Positions 9,284 to 18,972 of a stretch of 64,000 nt of DNA are shown here, one piece after another. Every line of letters starts with the position of its first letter. Within the stretch, counting starts at the first letter, position 1. The stretch is from an uncultured Prevotella sp. GTDB taxonomy: Bacteria > Bacteroidota > Bacteroidia > Bacteroidales > Bacteroidaceae. The position numbers and the translations under genes are program-made. The notes under the pieces are model-generated. The model ran no database searches. It was not told the DNA's origin and saw only the letters and a program-made list of their open reading frames with translations. The stretch is from positions 1 to 64,000 of the forward strand of contig CABUHE010000004.1 in the NCBI GenBank assembly GCA_902491375.1, in the 5' to 3' direction.

Positions 9284-11356
9284 TCAGAAGCTGAACTTCC
9301 ACTTTGCACCGGCAACCACCCATAAGCCCGGTTGCGGCACATTGCCGTAATCAACATAACTAACATCGAACAGGTTGTTGCCTTCAACAAATACATCAAA
9401 CCTGTCCATACGCCAAGTAAGACGAGCATCAACAAGCGAATACGGCTTGTATTCACAATTTACTCCCTGCGGATCTGTGTATGAACCGATGCGGTACTGA
9501 TAACGGTACTTGACATCAAGGTCCAGATTCGACAATATACTTATTCCTAAACCGGCAACAAGTTTGTGGCGAAGATACTCAAGCGCATAAAGCGACTGCA
9601 CTCCAGGCTCACGCTGCTGGTCCTGATATATATAAGAATAAGCCACGTCAAGCGAACGCAACACGCGCTGACCCGGAATAAGACTAAAGAAATCAAGACC
9701 CAACGAAGCCTCAACACCAGTAGAAGTGATTTTTGCATGATTTACCGAAGTCCACACAGCTTCATCTCCAAGCGATGTATCCATAATCCAGTCAATCATG
9801 TTCCGCCCCCAGTTCCGGTAAGCCGAGAGTGACGTTCTGACACCGTTTCGGCTATACTTCAGTCCTAATTCTACAGCACTCATCTCCTCTGGAGTCAGAT
9901 GCTTGTCCGCCTTATGTCCGTCGACAGAATAATAAAGCTCTGTAAACGACGGCATACGCAGCGAAGTGTTATAAGAAGCATAAGCCTTCAGACTGTTGCT
10001 TATGGCGTAGCTCGCGTCAAAACCCGGGTAAATCTTGAACGGCATATCGCTCCAAGTGTTCCTCACTGCCGTAAAACCAGCCGACAAGGCAAACCTGCCA
10101 AGCATGATGTTATGCTCAAGATAAAGACTAAGATTAGTACGGTTAAGACCGACTGTATAATCCCGGTCGGTGCCGCTGATGTGAACCGGAGTGTTGAGCG
10201 GTTCGCCAAGCGTTGTTGAGATAATGTCCTCATTGCGTGCCTCAGCACCGAACGACGTGCGTCCCAATATCCAGTCAAACCAGCTGTTAAGATTCAGCCC
10301 TATTATATCAGTGCGGTGATAGTTGAACGGAGAGCGGTCTGGCTGATCACGATAAAACTCATATCTGTCCTGATATCTGTTCCAGTAAACTGACGGACGG
10401 AAGTGGAACCTGCCTGCGTTCGTCTCGGCCTGAATAGCCGTAAAATATTTGGCGGAGTGCTCATACTGCTCATCTGACAACGTGCTGTAGAACGTGTTGC
10501 TGCCCCATCCTTTTATGCTCATACCGGCATGCCATGTAACTGACAGTCCTTTGTCTGAATAAAGGCCATGATAGAATGCCTTAACACCCTCATAATCAGC
10601 ATTGAGCTTACCTGACTTGCTGCGGTTATAGCCGTCGCTGCGGGCGTAACCTCCACTGATATGGTTGCCCCATTTGCCCGAACTGAAACCTATGCCGGCC
10701 GCTGCCGACGCATATCCGAACGAGCCTCCTTCCGCACTCACACTGCCCCCGTTGTCAGTAGGCTTGCGCGTAACGATGTTTATCGCGCCGACAAGAGCAG
10801 ATGTACCGAAAATACGTCCGGCAGGCCCTTCTATTACTTCAATACGTTCGATGTCGTCTACACTTACAGGCAGATCAAACGAGTTGTGCCCTGTCTGCGG
10901 ATCGCAGATGTTTATACCGTCAATCAGTATGGCAATATGCTCGCTCGTGCCTCCACGTATACTTACGTCTGTCTGCGCTCCCAGCGGACCACGCTGGCGC
11001 ACATCTACACCGACGGCGTATTTGAGCAAGTCGTTAACACTTTGTGCCGGCGCAGCGGCAATGTCGTCACGCCCCAGCACAGTTACAATTCTCGGCACCC
11101 GGCCTCCTGCCAAGGGTGCGCGCGAGGCGGTTACGTCGACTTCATCGAGCACAACCGTGCGCACGGTGTCGGCAATATTAGCATCCGCCATGTCGGTACG
11201 GACACTGATGCCGTCGGCCTTTGCATAAGTCAGCGTGGCTACACTAAGTGTACACACGATGACCTCGCGGCCTACACACGCGAACAAGGCATAGCTCTTA
11301 CGACTGAAGTGCTTGAACCTGAAAATCCCGCGCTTGTTAAAAATTGTCTTGTACAT
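9284..11356 (-). CDS. TonB-dependent outer-membrane receptor, BtuB-like
   Basis: 690-residue outer-membrane receptor with an N-terminal plug and a 22-strand barrel, powered by TonB. A poorly conserved N-terminus of about 45 residues ends in a hydrophobic stretch (VIVCTLSVATLTYAKA) that may be the signal peptide. The TonB-box region is near VVLDEVDVTASRAP and the plug covers about 75-200 (VLGRDDIAAAPAQSVNDLL, SIRGGTSEHIAILIDGINI, VEVIEGP-type IERIEVIEGPAGRIFGT). The C-terminus ends in aromatic WKFSF, as outer-membrane barrels do. There is no CarboxypepD domain and no SusD partner, so it is not SusC-like. A cobalamin or siderophore ligand is possible, but no cobalamin riboswitch fits in the 104-bp upstream gap. 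Confidence 0.85.
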   Translation of the reverse strand: MYKTIFNKRGIFRFKHFSRKSYALFACVGREVIVCTLSVATLTYAKADGISVRTDMADANIADTVRTVVLDEVDVTASRAPLAGGRVPRIVTVLGRDDIAAAPAQSVNDLLKYAVGVDVRQRGPLGAQTDVSIRGGTSEHIAILIDGINICDPQTGHNSFDLPVSVDDIERIEVIEGPAGRIFGTSALVGAINIVTRKPTDNGGSVSAEGGSFGYASAAAGIGFSSGKWGNHISGGYARSDGYNRSKSGKLNADYEGVKAFYHGLYSDKGLSVTWHAGMSIKGWGSNTFYSTLSDEQYEHSAKYFTAIQAETNAGRFHFRPSVYWNRYQDRYEFYRDQPDRSPFNYHRTDIIGLNLNSWFDWILGRTSFGAEARNEDIISTTLGEPLNTPVHISGTDRDYTVGLNRTNLSLYLEHNIMLGRFALSAGFTAVRNTWSDMPFKIYPGFDASYAISNSLKAYASYNTSLRMPSFTELYYSVDGHKADKHLTPEEMSAVELGLKYSRNGVRTSLSAYRNWGRNMIDWIMDTSLGDEAVWTSVNHAKITSTGVEASLGLDFFSLIPGQRVLRSLDVAYSYIYQDQQREPGVQSLYALEYLRHKLVAGLGISILSNLDLDVKYRYQYRIGSYTDPQGVNCEYKPYSLVDARLTWRMDRFDVFVEGNNLFDVSYVDYGNVPQPGLWVVAGAKWKFSF

Positions 11357-11403
11357 AAAGATTTAATTAATCAACAAGTTTCGCATAACACGAAACAGGC
11401 GCA

Positions 11404-11411
11404 AAATTAAA
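11404..11411 (-). promoter_or_regulatory. -7 box of the TonB receptor gene
   Basis: The minus strand reads TAATTTTG, a match to TAnnTTTG, about 48 bp before the ATG at 11356. It suggests the receptor is transcribed separately from dnaX. The -33 box is not clear. Confidence 0.45.
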
Positions 11412-11460
11412 TCTTAACAACGAGTAAAAAGAATTAATACTGTTAAAAATGGTTGGATTG

Positions 11461-13272
11461 TCAGCTCAACTCCAGACTCAACAGCTCGCTCAGTTTCTCA
11501 AAAGCTTTGTTATTGGCTTTCAAGTCGTCAAAACGCTCACGGTTTGTTGGTATGCGCTTTATCTCATCGGGCTGGGCCAGACGTACATCAAGACTTATGG
11601 CACTGTTGTGAAGAGCCATAACCAGTGTGTTGCGGATGCGGCCCTTTATCTTGATGATGTCGTCATACAATATCTTATTGTCGACAAGCACCTCAACATG
11701 CGGAAATTCAGTGATGGTCGGAATAATGTTTTTCAGTCTTGAAGCGATGCCGACCATCTGTTGCGGCATACGGTTGCACATGGCGAGCCACTGTGTCATC
11801 AGCTGCTCGTCAGTAAACACGTTTCTGTCGCCGGTGTCCTTCACCTCTTCGACAATAACGGTCTCATCCCGTTCCTCGCCTTTACGCCTAAGATTCTCAA
11901 AGGTCTTGCCTATCTTACCGAGCTTCAGACCTTTCAGTCCCGTTGGCTTTATAGTGCTGACAGGCTGCGACTGCTGACTGCCGGATACAGTGTCGCCTTC
12001 CGGCTCACCTACAACACCTTCACTGCTGACTGCCTGTCTTGAATATTCCTTAACACTAGTGTGAGCATCAGCCTTGGCCACCTGCTTAGCCTCTGTTGTC
12101 GGCTGGCTACTCCTCAATCTTTTGAACAGGGATTTCAGACGTTTAGGGCCACGCCCCGACGCAGCACCTTCATCATCAGGCTGCGTAATCTGCGAAATCT
12201 CAATAAGCGTAAGCTCAACCAGCAGACGTTTGTTGCCGCTCTGGCGGTAGTTTATATCGCAGTCGTTCATTATTTTCAACGCCTTATAAAGGAAATTTGC
12301 AGGACACTTCTTAGCCTGCTCCTTGTAGCGTTCCACCTGACGCTGACTGGTCTGAAGCAAAGGCAGAGTCTGCTCGTCTTTTGCCATCAGCACATTCCTT
12401 ACGTGTACTGCAAGTCCGCTGATAAGATGAGAGCCGTCAAAACCTTTGTTGATTATGTTGTTAAGCAGCACCATAACGTCGGCCGACTTGTTTGCAAGAC
12501 ACAAGTCTATTATGTTGAAATAATTGTCGGCATCGAGAACGTTAAGGTCTTCGATAACTTTCTGATAAGTAATGTTGCCCTGACAGAAGCTGGCTGCCTG
12601 GTCAAATACGGACAAAGCGTCGCGCATACCTCCGTCGGCTTTTTCGGCTATAACGTTAAGAGCCTCTTCCTCATAGGTTATGCCCTCGTTGTCAGCCACC
12701 ATCTTCAGCTGCTTCACGATGTTGGGCACAGTCATGCGTTCAAAGTCATAAATCTGGCAACGTGATATAATCGTAGGCAGAATCTTGTGCTTCTCCGTAG
12801 TGGCAAGTATGAAGATAACATGCGAAGGCGGCTCCTCCAGAGTTTTAAGAAAGGCATTGAACGCAGCTGTCGACAGCATGTGCACCTCATCGATTATGAA
12901 CACCTTATACCTGCCGACCTGCGGCGGTATGCGCGTCTGTTCCATCAGAGCCTTGATGTTCTCAACCGAGTTGTTGCTCGCAGCGTCAAGTTCGAAGATA
13001 TTGTACGAACGCCCTTCGTTGAAAGCCTTGCAGCTCTCGCACTCGTTGCAGGCCTCACCTTCATCTGTAGGGTGCTGACAGTTTATAGCTTTTGCGAAAA
13101 TACGGGCACAAGTTGTCTTGCCGACTCCACGCGGACCGCAGAACAGATAGGCATGAGCCAGCTTGCCGCTCTTTACTGCGTTTTTAAGAGTTGTGGTGAG
13201 AGCCTCCTGCCCTACCACAGCATCAAACGACATCGGGCGGTATTTTCGTGCCGATACGATATACTCATTCAT
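11461..13272 (-). CDS. dnaX: DNA polymerase III gamma/tau subunit
   Basis: 603-residue clamp-loader ATPase that loads the sliding clamp and links polymerase cores. The ATG at 13272 gives MNEYIVSARKYRPMSFD, the conserved family start. An in-frame start 93 nt upstream would add an unconserved tail and lies upstream of the promoter. Walker A is GPRGVGKTT at 46-54, and the zinc cysteines are C65, C75, C78 and C81. The DEVH Walker B and sensor motifs follow. The region after about 365 is charged and low-complexity, as in tau, and the end resembles a tau C-terminal domain. I saw no slippery A/T run that would make a gamma frameshift. Confidence 0.94.
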   Translation of the reverse strand: MNEYIVSARKYRPMSFDAVVGQEALTTTLKNAVKSGKLAHAYLFCGPRGVGKTTCARIFAKAINCQHPTDEGEACNECESCKAFNEGRSYNIFELDAASNNSVENIKALMEQTRIPPQVGRYKVFIIDEVHMLSTAAFNAFLKTLEEPPSHVIFILATTEKHKILPTIISRCQIYDFERMTVPNIVKQLKMVADNEGITYEEEALNVIAEKADGGMRDALSVFDQAASFCQGNITYQKVIEDLNVLDADNYFNIIDLCLANKSADVMVLLNNIINKGFDGSHLISGLAVHVRNVLMAKDEQTLPLLQTSQRQVERYKEQAKKCPANFLYKALKIMNDCDINYRQSGNKRLLVELTLIEISQITQPDDEGAASGRGPKRLKSLFKRLRSSQPTTEAKQVAKADAHTSVKEYSRQAVSSEGVVGEPEGDTVSGSQQSQPVSTIKPTGLKGLKLGKIGKTFENLRRKGEERDETVIVEEVKDTGDRNVFTDEQLMTQWLAMCNRMPQQMVGIASRLKNIIPTITEFPHVEVLVDNKILYDDIIKIKGRIRNTLVMALHNSAISLDVRLAQPDEIKRIPTNRERFDDLKANNKAFEKLSELLSLELS

Positions 13273-13280
13273 AGTAAGTG

Positions 13281-13288
13281 CAAAGATA
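13281..13288 (-). promoter_or_regulatory. -7 box of dnaX, almost on the start codon
   Basis: The minus strand reads TATCTTTG, a perfect -7 box, only 8 bp before the dnaX ATG at 13272. Transcription would start about 0-4 nt before the ATG, giving a leaderless or near-leaderless mRNA. No good -33 box was found. Confidence 0.5.
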
Positions 13289-13441
13289 ATCGTTTTATTT
13301 GTAAATGAAGAATAATGATGTGAGAAACGTGTACGGACATCAAACAAGATGATGAGAATAAACATTCTGAAACATAATAAAAATCATAAAACGCTATGAC
13401 AAAATCAATATGAAAAGACGTTCAATGATTTACTAAAAAAC

Positions 13442-13529
13442 AAAAGGTGCTCTTTCGCGCTGTAAAAGAGCATATATTGCAACACAAAAGGTGGCTTTTC
13501 GCAGTGCGAAAAGCCACCTTTTGTGGAAG
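13442..13529. repeat. 22-bp repeat array A (four units)
   Basis: Four 15-mers start at 13442, 13464, 13486 and 13508: AAAAGGTGCTCTTTC, AAAAGAGCATATATT, AAAAGGTGGCTTTTC and GAAAAGCCACCTTTT. The 7-bp spacers are GCGCTGT, GCAACAC and GCAGTGC. Units 3 and 4 are perfect reverse complements (15/15), giving a 15-bp hairpin with a 7-nt loop. The centres of units 1 and 2 are complementary at 4 of 5 positions. The array lies 90 bp past the CotH stop and upstream of dnaX, with both genes on the minus strand. Confidence 0.9.
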
Positions 13530-13611
13530 ACATCATAAACAATTGTCTATAAAGAGCTTAATTTATTGAATATCAATAAGATAAGTTACGAATCACAAAA
13601 CGTGCGATTAT

Positions 13612-15081
13612 CTATCTGTTCAAAACCTTACGGGTTGTTCCATCGCTGTAACGCTCTATGTAAATGCCCGAAGGCAGACTTTTAACATCAGTTGTGTTAT
13701 ACTTCATTCCATACATATCAAACACTTCTACAGGTTCTGTTCCGATAGAAACATCAACATTCTCAATACCTGTACTTTCAAATTCTGACATAAGAAAGTC
13801 AAGAGCCTCTATCCTGTCGCGCACTTTGCCGGTCAGCTCGTCAATCTGTTCCTGCACGCTTCTGAGACATTCATCAGGATAAATACTATTGTGCATCTTC
13901 ATACTTTCATCAAGACTGCTGCCGTAAGTGATTTTAAGTTCATCGAATCCCTGTATTACTTTATCAAGAAGACTGTCTTTTATCGCTGCCCATTCGTCAC
14001 GGTATGCTTGTACGAAGTCATCACGTTTGAACAACTCCGGCCAATAGAAATAAGCAGACTCATGCACCTTGCTCCACTTATCGGAATCTTCCGGATTTTT
14101 AAAAGCTGAGTCGAAATCCCACAGCGGCCCCATTTTCAGCTTGGTAGAAGTAGGATTCTCCTCATCGTAATCATCCTTATATACGTACATGTTTGTACCA
14201 ACCTCGTCGCCTGAGTTAAGAATATCATGAGCCAGAATCCATTTTGCGAACATTGACAAATCAATATATTCAGCAACATCGCCACCAGTATAAAGGGCAT
14301 TCTCAAAGGTGTTGAGATAGCCTTGTATTATTGCGATAGTCTGCTCGTCAACGTCATCAGAGTCAGGATATTTGAACGTATAGCCAAGCAACGACGGCTG
14401 ATGCTCTGTCTTGAAATAAACGTCCTCGTTCCACCAGTAAGCGTCGCTCTCAACAAGGAATCCGCTCTTCTTTATGTCCATTCTTTTGTCGCCACGCTCA
14501 ACCGCGTCGGTCATACAATACATTCCCATGTATTTATCATTCATCACCAGATTGACAAACTGACAACCGGGCGTCCACTCCATGCCGACAGTCTTGCTGA
14601 TTATAAAACCGAGATATGTAAGTATATCACTCTCCGAACCCTCAAGACCCGGATTCCAAGTACAGATTTTAAGAAGATTCCAGTCCTTTTCCTTATAGTC
14701 CTTATCGCCACGGCAAAGCAAGTCAAACTTCTTCGACAATTTTATCTTATAAGGCTTCTGCCCAACAGTAGCTCCTGTACTGTTGCCTCTTATTTTCATC
14801 CTCATACCCGACTCGTCTTTAACGTATTCGCCCGAATCATAAAGAGTGTCGCCCTTCAATGTCATAACAAGTTTTCCCGGCACATACTCAGCATTGGTTA
14901 TACCTGTGCCGACACAACCCTCCGGCGGATAAATCACGTCGCATGTAGGGAATGCTCCATCCTCAGTTGTTACTGTAAGAAGCGGAATGTCCGGCCATTC
15001 AGTTGTTTCCTGAGCACTTGTCCGATTAACCGACGCACTAATTAAAAATGCTGCGGCTAAAACAAATTTGGTTAGTCTCAT
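13612..15081 (-). CDS. Secreted CotH-kinase-like protein with a sorting-type tail
   Basis: 489-residue extracytoplasmic protein. A signal peptide covers about 1-23 (LTKFVLAAAFLISASVNRTSA). The central region, about 80-400, matches the CotH protein kinase-like fold: MRIRGNST, KKFDLL, DWNLLKI, GFLVESDAYW, KMGPLWDFDSAF. CotH proteins of spore-formers phosphorylate coat proteins; the substrate of the Bacteroidetes forms is unknown to me. The end (VEVFDMYGMKY, then LPSGIYIERYSDGTTRKVL) resembles the C-terminal tails of type IX secretion cargo. It is a single gene on the minus strand, with a promoter near 15219-15226. Confidence 0.8.
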   Translation of the reverse strand: MRLTKFVLAAAFLISASVNRTSAQETTEWPDIPLLTVTTEDGAFPTCDVIYPPEGCVGTGITNAEYVPGKLVMTLKGDTLYDSGEYVKDESGMRMKIRGNSTGATVGQKPYKIKLSKKFDLLCRGDKDYKEKDWNLLKICTWNPGLEGSESDILTYLGFIISKTVGMEWTPGCQFVNLVMNDKYMGMYCMTDAVERGDKRMDIKKSGFLVESDAYWWNEDVYFKTEHQPSLLGYTFKYPDSDDVDEQTIAIIQGYLNTFENALYTGGDVAEYIDLSMFAKWILAHDILNSGDEVGTNMYVYKDDYDEENPTSTKLKMGPLWDFDSAFKNPEDSDKWSKVHESAYFYWPELFKRDDFVQAYRDEWAAIKDSLLDKVIQGFDELKITYGSSLDESMKMHNSIYPDECLRSVQEQIDELTGKVRDRIEALDFLMSEFESTGIENVDVSIGTEPVEVFDMYGMKYNTTDVKSLPSGIYIERYSDGTTRKVLNR

Positions 15082-15218
15082 AAATAATATTTTAGTGGAT
15101 TATTAATTAATTGTAAGTCTATTGATATTCAAGGTATTAAGTCAAGTTTATCTGTTTTCAGCGGAAAGAATACATCGAATATACTCCTAAAACAATGCAT
15201 ACCACCGATTTCTTTATG

Positions 15219-15226
15219 CAAAGATA
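15219..15226 (-). promoter_or_regulatory. -7 box of the CotH gene
   Basis: The minus strand reads TATCTTTG, a perfect -7 box, with a TTG about 18 bp upstream as a possible -33 element. The leader would be about 130 nt. Confidence 0.5.
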
Positions 15227-15417
15227 CATCTTATTTAACATCAATATCTATTGTTTTTGTCATACTCTTGTAACACTTATGACTTTTTATAAGATTTTTC
15301 TAAATGTTAAGATTTTATCATCTCATTTATTCAAATAATATCCAGCCGTGGATAAATAATATCAACTATTTTCTGAATTTACGTCAGTAACAATGCGCTG
15401 AAGTTGCAAAAAGTCTG

Positions 15418-15425
15418 TATATTTG
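15418..15425 (+). promoter_or_regulatory. -7 box of the GSCFA/murF-alr unit
   Basis: TATATTTG matches TAnnTTTG on the plus strand, about 165 bp before the ATG at 15590. No clear -33 box lies at the usual distance. Confidence 0.4.
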
Positions 15426-15589
15426 CATTGCCGAAAATATAATTAAGAAGGAGATTTTGCCTAATGGCTGACAAATTATAATAATGTGCGCCGTATTAAG
15501 GGCAAAAAGTCAATACTTGACCGCAAGGCTGAATTACATAAAACAAACAGACAACAGGCAAGGGATGTGACTTAATATGATAATTTAAA

Positions 15590-16393
15590 ATGCAATTCAG
15601 GACAAAAGTAACAATAAATAAGCCGGACTTCAAGATTGAGCCATGCGAGAAAATGCTGTTCGTCGGCTCATGTTTTGCAGACAACATAGGCAAAAGATTC
15701 AAGGAAGAGAAATTCAGAGCTACCGTAAATCCTTACGGAGTAATGTACAATCCGGCAAGCATTCTGCATACCGTAAGACGATGCGAAGAAGAGCCACGGG
15801 TGGCACTGTTCACACTCGGAACAAACCATGTGTACATTCTGAACGAGACAGGCGAGATTGTAGATAACTGCGCCAAAAGGCCACAACGGCTTTTCACCGA
15901 ACGTGAACTCACAGTGGACGAATGTCTGAACTACCTGCTTGAAGCTGTTGATATACTCATAAAACGCCGGCAGGACGTGAAAGTAATCGTAACGGTAAGC
16001 CCGATACGCTATGCGAAATATGGTTACCACGGCAGCGCTCTGTCAAAAGCTGTACTGCTGCTGGCTGCCGATAGACTTGTGAAACAACGTCCTGAGACGG
16101 TTACCTATTTCCCTGCGTATGAGATAGTTAATGACGAATTGCGCGATTACCGTTTCTATGCTCCCGATATGTTGCACCCATCGGCTCAGGCTGTGGAATA
16201 TATCTGGGAAGTTTTCTCAGATGCTTACTTCTCTGACCAGACCAAACGTTTCATCGAGGAATGGCGTCCGCTGAAAGAAGCACTCGGTCATAAGCCTTTC
16301 CATCCGGAATCAGCGGAATATAAAGAATTTATGAATAAAACAATGTTAAAAATTAAGGCATTTTCAGAAAAATATCCGAACTTTGTACTTTAG
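15590..16393 (+). CDS. GSCFA-domain protein (SGNH-hydrolase-like)
   Basis: 267-residue protein of the GSCFA family, named after the motif seen here at residues 26-30 (VGSCFADNIG). The serine in the motif is the likely nucleophile of an SGNH/GDSL-type esterase fold. VSPIRYAKYGYH and DMLHPS (Asp-x-x-His) could supply the remaining catalytic residues. There is no signal peptide, so it is probably cytoplasmic. The substrate is unknown. It lies 98 bp upstream of murF-alr on the same strand, a pairing that may reflect shared transcription. Confidence 0.88.
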   Translation: MQFRTKVTINKPDFKIEPCEKMLFVGSCFADNIGKRFKEEKFRATVNPYGVMYNPASILHTVRRCEEEPRVALFTLGTNHVYILNETGEIVDNCAKRPQRLFTERELTVDECLNYLLEAVDILIKRRQDVKVIVTVSPIRYAKYGYHGSALSKAVLLLAADRLVKQRPETVTYFPAYEIVNDELRDYRFYAPDMLHPSAQAVEYIWEVFSDAYFSDQTKRFIEEWRPLKEALGHKPFHPESAEYKEFMNKTMLKIKAFSEKYPNFVL

Positions 16394-16431
16394 AAATTAG
16401 ATAAAAATTTAAAAAGATAAAAATAAAACGG

Positions 16432-16457
16432 CAAGGCACGGTTATTATAATGCCTTG
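16432..16457 (+). terminator. Possible weak terminator after the GSCFA gene
   Basis: CAAGGCA (16432-16438) pairs with TGCCTTG (16451-16457). The stem is short and the T tract that follows is poor, so read-through into murF-alr is likely. Confidence 0.3.
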
Positions 16458-16491
16458 ACAATTTCTAACTACTTTAAATAGTTGGTTTTAT

Positions 16492-18966
16492 ATGTCCTAT
16501 ACTATTGAAAAAGTTACAACACTTATAGGCGCGCGCCGCTACGGCACGGCCGACGGCAACATACGCTGGCTGCTGACAGACAGCCGTAGCGTCTGCTTCC
16601 CAGAAGAGACTTTGTTTTTCGCAATACGCTCCGAGCGCAACGACGGTCACAAGTATATTGCCGACCTGTACCGCCGCGGAGTCAGAAACTTCGTGATAGA
16701 GCAGCTTCCGGCTGAATACGAAACAGCTTATGCTGACGCCAACTTCCTCAAAGTTCCTCATGCAGTAGAGGCCTTACAAAGGTTGGCAGAGCGCCACCGC
16801 GACGAGTTTAACATCCCGATTGTAGGAATCACGGGCAGCAACGGCAAGACCGTTGTCAAAGAGTGGCTCTACCAGCTGCTCTCACCGTCAATGATTGTAA
16901 CACGCAGTCCGCGCAGCTATAACTCGCAGATTGGTGTTCCGCTGTCAGTATGGCTGCTCGACGAACACAGTCAGGTAGGCGTGTTCGAGGCAGGTATCAG
17001 CCAGAAAGGTGAGATGCAGGCACTACGTGACATCATACAACCAACGGTTGGAGTAATCACTAATCTTGGAACAGCTCATCAGGAGAATTTCTCTTCACTG
17101 GAAGAGAAGTGTATGGAAAAGCTGCAACTTTTCCATGACACGACGGCCATTGTCTACCCCTGGGACGACTGCACGGTAAGACAATGCGTAGCTAAACTCA
17201 ACTACAAGGGTGAGCAGATAGCATGGTCAGAAAAAGACAACTCGGTAAAAATGTTCATCAGGTCTGTTGAGAAAAACAGCCTTTCAACAACCGTAAACTA
17301 TACATTCGACAGCAAAGACGGCTGCTATACCCTGCCGTTCATTGACGAGGCATCAGTAGAAAACTCTATAATCTGCACAGCAATAGCCCTCCATCTCGGT
17401 CTGACTACTGAACAGATAGCTGAACGTATGCCTGCAATAGAGCCGGTAGCTATGCGGCTTGAAGTAAAACAGGGACAACATGGATGCACATTGGTGAACG
17501 ACTCTTACAATTCAGACATCAACTCGTTAGACATAGCTCTTGACTTCATGAGCCGCCGCCCTGACCATGCCGGGCGAAAGCGCACACTGATATTAAGCGA
17601 CATTTACCAGAGTGGCAAAAGCGGTGAGGCACTATATAAAGAGGTGTCAGACCTGGCAAAGAAGCGTGGAGTGCAGAAACTGATAGGTATAGGTCCCGAA
17701 ATCAGCGCAAACTCAGACGTTATTGATATTGAAGAAAAGTATTTCTTTGCTGATTGCCATGAGTTTATTGCAAGCAAGGTGTTCACTTCTCTGCACGATG
17801 AAGTGATACTGCTTAAAGGCGCACGCAAGTTCAGTTTCGACCATCTTACAGAGCTGTTGGAACAGAAAGTGCATGAAACAATACTTGAAGTAAACCTAAG
17901 TGCTGTTGTAAAGAACCTTAACCACTTCCGCTCTTTCATGAAACCTACGACAAAACTCGTGTGCATGGTAAAGGCAGACGCCTATGGAGCAGGTGCAGTA
18001 GAGGTGGCAAAGACTTTGCAAGACCACCGCGTTGACTATCTCGCGGTTGCTGTTGCAGACGAAGGCGTAACTCTGAGAAAGAACGGAATAACATCGAACA
18101 TCATGATAATGAACCCTGAAATGACATCGTTCAAGACAATGTTCGACTATGACCTTGAGCCTGAGGTCTACAGCTTCAGACTGCTCGACGCTCTTGTAAA
18201 GGCAGCACAGAAAGAAGGAATAACAGGTTATCCTGTACACATAAAGCTGGATACAGGCATGCACCGACTGGGATTCAATCCGAAAACAGACATGGACGAG
18301 CTGATAAAACGGCTGAAACAGCAGAACGCTATAATACCTCGCTCTGTATTCTCTCACTTTGTCGGCTCTGACAGCGACGACTTCGACAACTTCTCTGCAC
18401 GCCAGTTCGAGCTGTTCAAAGAAGGAAGCGAGAAGCTACAGTCAGCCTTCAGCCACAAGATAATACGCCACATGGACAATTCTGCCGGTATCGAGCATTT
18501 CCCGGAAAGACAGCTCGACATGTGCAGACTCGGACTTGGACTTTACGGAATTGACAGCCGCGACAACTCGGTTATCAACAACGTATGCACGCTGAAGACA
18601 ACAATTCTGCAAATACACGATGTTCCCAAAGACGAGACCGTAGGCTACAGCAGAAAAGGAATACTGACACGCGACAGCCGTATTGCGGCAATTCCAATCG
18701 GATACGCTGACGGACTGAACCGCCTGCTGGGTTGTGGCAGATGCTATTGCCTTGTAAACGGCAAGAAAGCTTACTACGTCGGCAACATCTGCATGGACGT
18801 TGCGATGATTGACGTAACCGACATTGACTGCAAGGAGGGCGACTCTGTCGAGATATTCGGCGACGATCTGCCTGTAACTGTACTTTCCGACGTGATGGGC
18901 ACAATACCTTATGAAGTGCTTACAAGCATCAGCAACCGCGTCAAGAGAGTATACTTCCAAGACTAA
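16492..18966 (+). CDS. murF-alr: Fused MurF ligase / alanine racemase
   Basis: 824-residue bifunctional enzyme of peptidoglycan precursor synthesis. The MurF part (about 1-445) adds D-Ala-D-Ala to the UDP-MurNAc-tripeptide with ATP; its P-loop is GSNGKT at 115-120. The alanine racemase part (about 458-824) interconverts L- and D-alanine. Its PLP lysine is K494 in CMVKADAYGAG, and GYSRKG and GNICMDVAMIDVT follow. Joining the enzyme that makes D-alanine to one that uses it is a known arrangement in Bacteroidetes. Both halves look intact. A strong terminator follows. Confidence 0.96.
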   Translation: MSYTIEKVTTLIGARRYGTADGNIRWLLTDSRSVCFPEETLFFAIRSERNDGHKYIADLYRRGVRNFVIEQLPAEYETAYADANFLKVPHAVEALQRLAERHRDEFNIPIVGITGSNGKTVVKEWLYQLLSPSMIVTRSPRSYNSQIGVPLSVWLLDEHSQVGVFEAGISQKGEMQALRDIIQPTVGVITNLGTAHQENFSSLEEKCMEKLQLFHDTTAIVYPWDDCTVRQCVAKLNYKGEQIAWSEKDNSVKMFIRSVEKNSLSTTVNYTFDSKDGCYTLPFIDEASVENSIICTAIALHLGLTTEQIAERMPAIEPVAMRLEVKQGQHGCTLVNDSYNSDINSLDIALDFMSRRPDHAGRKRTLILSDIYQSGKSGEALYKEVSDLAKKRGVQKLIGIGPEISANSDVIDIEEKYFFADCHEFIASKVFTSLHDEVILLKGARKFSFDHLTELLEQKVHETILEVNLSAVVKNLNHFRSFMKPTTKLVCMVKADAYGAGAVEVAKTLQDHRVDYLAVAVADEGVTLRKNGITSNIMIMNPEMTSFKTMFDYDLEPEVYSFRLLDALVKAAQKEGITGYPVHIKLDTGMHRLGFNPKTDMDELIKRLKQQNAIIPRSVFSHFVGSDSDDFDNFSARQFELFKEGSEKLQSAFSHKIIRHMDNSAGIEHFPERQLDMCRLGLGLYGIDSRDNSVINNVCTLKTTILQIHDVPKDETVGYSRKGILTRDSRIAAIPIGYADGLNRLLGCGRCYCLVNGKKAYYVGNICMDVAMIDVTDIDCKEGDSVEIFGDDLPVTVLSDVMGTIPYEVLTSISNRVKRVYFQD

Positions 18967-18972
18967 ATGATA

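Larger units (their letters stand above)
15082..15589. other. Divergent AT-rich intergenic region between CotH and GSCFA genes
   Basis: This 508-bp gap contains a minus-strand -7 box at 15219-15226 for CotH and a plus-strand -7 box at 15418-15425 for the GSCFA gene. I see no ORF, RNA gene or 22-bp array in it. Confidence 0.55.

Noticed and set aside
10661..11410. 249-residue open frame opposite the TonB receptor
   Set aside because: It is antisense to a clear receptor gene, has no domain or signal, and its composition is that of a complementary-strand shadow. Other long antisense frames (12061-12765, 14323-15045, 3423-4316, 52762-53478) were rejected for the same reason.
11357..11460. Cobalamin riboswitch before the BtuB-like receptor
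   Set aside because: The gap is only 104 bp and shows no B12-box-like conserved core; it carries an ordinary -7 box.
13273..13365. N-terminal extension of dnaX
   Set aside because: The 31 extra residues are not conserved in style, the family start MNEYIVSARKYRP lies downstream, and the -7 box falls inside the extension.
13442..13522. CRISPR array
   Set aside because: The repeated part is only 15 bp and quasi-palindromic, the 7-bp spacers are too short, copy number is always four, and no cas genes are present. The same applies to the other five arrays.
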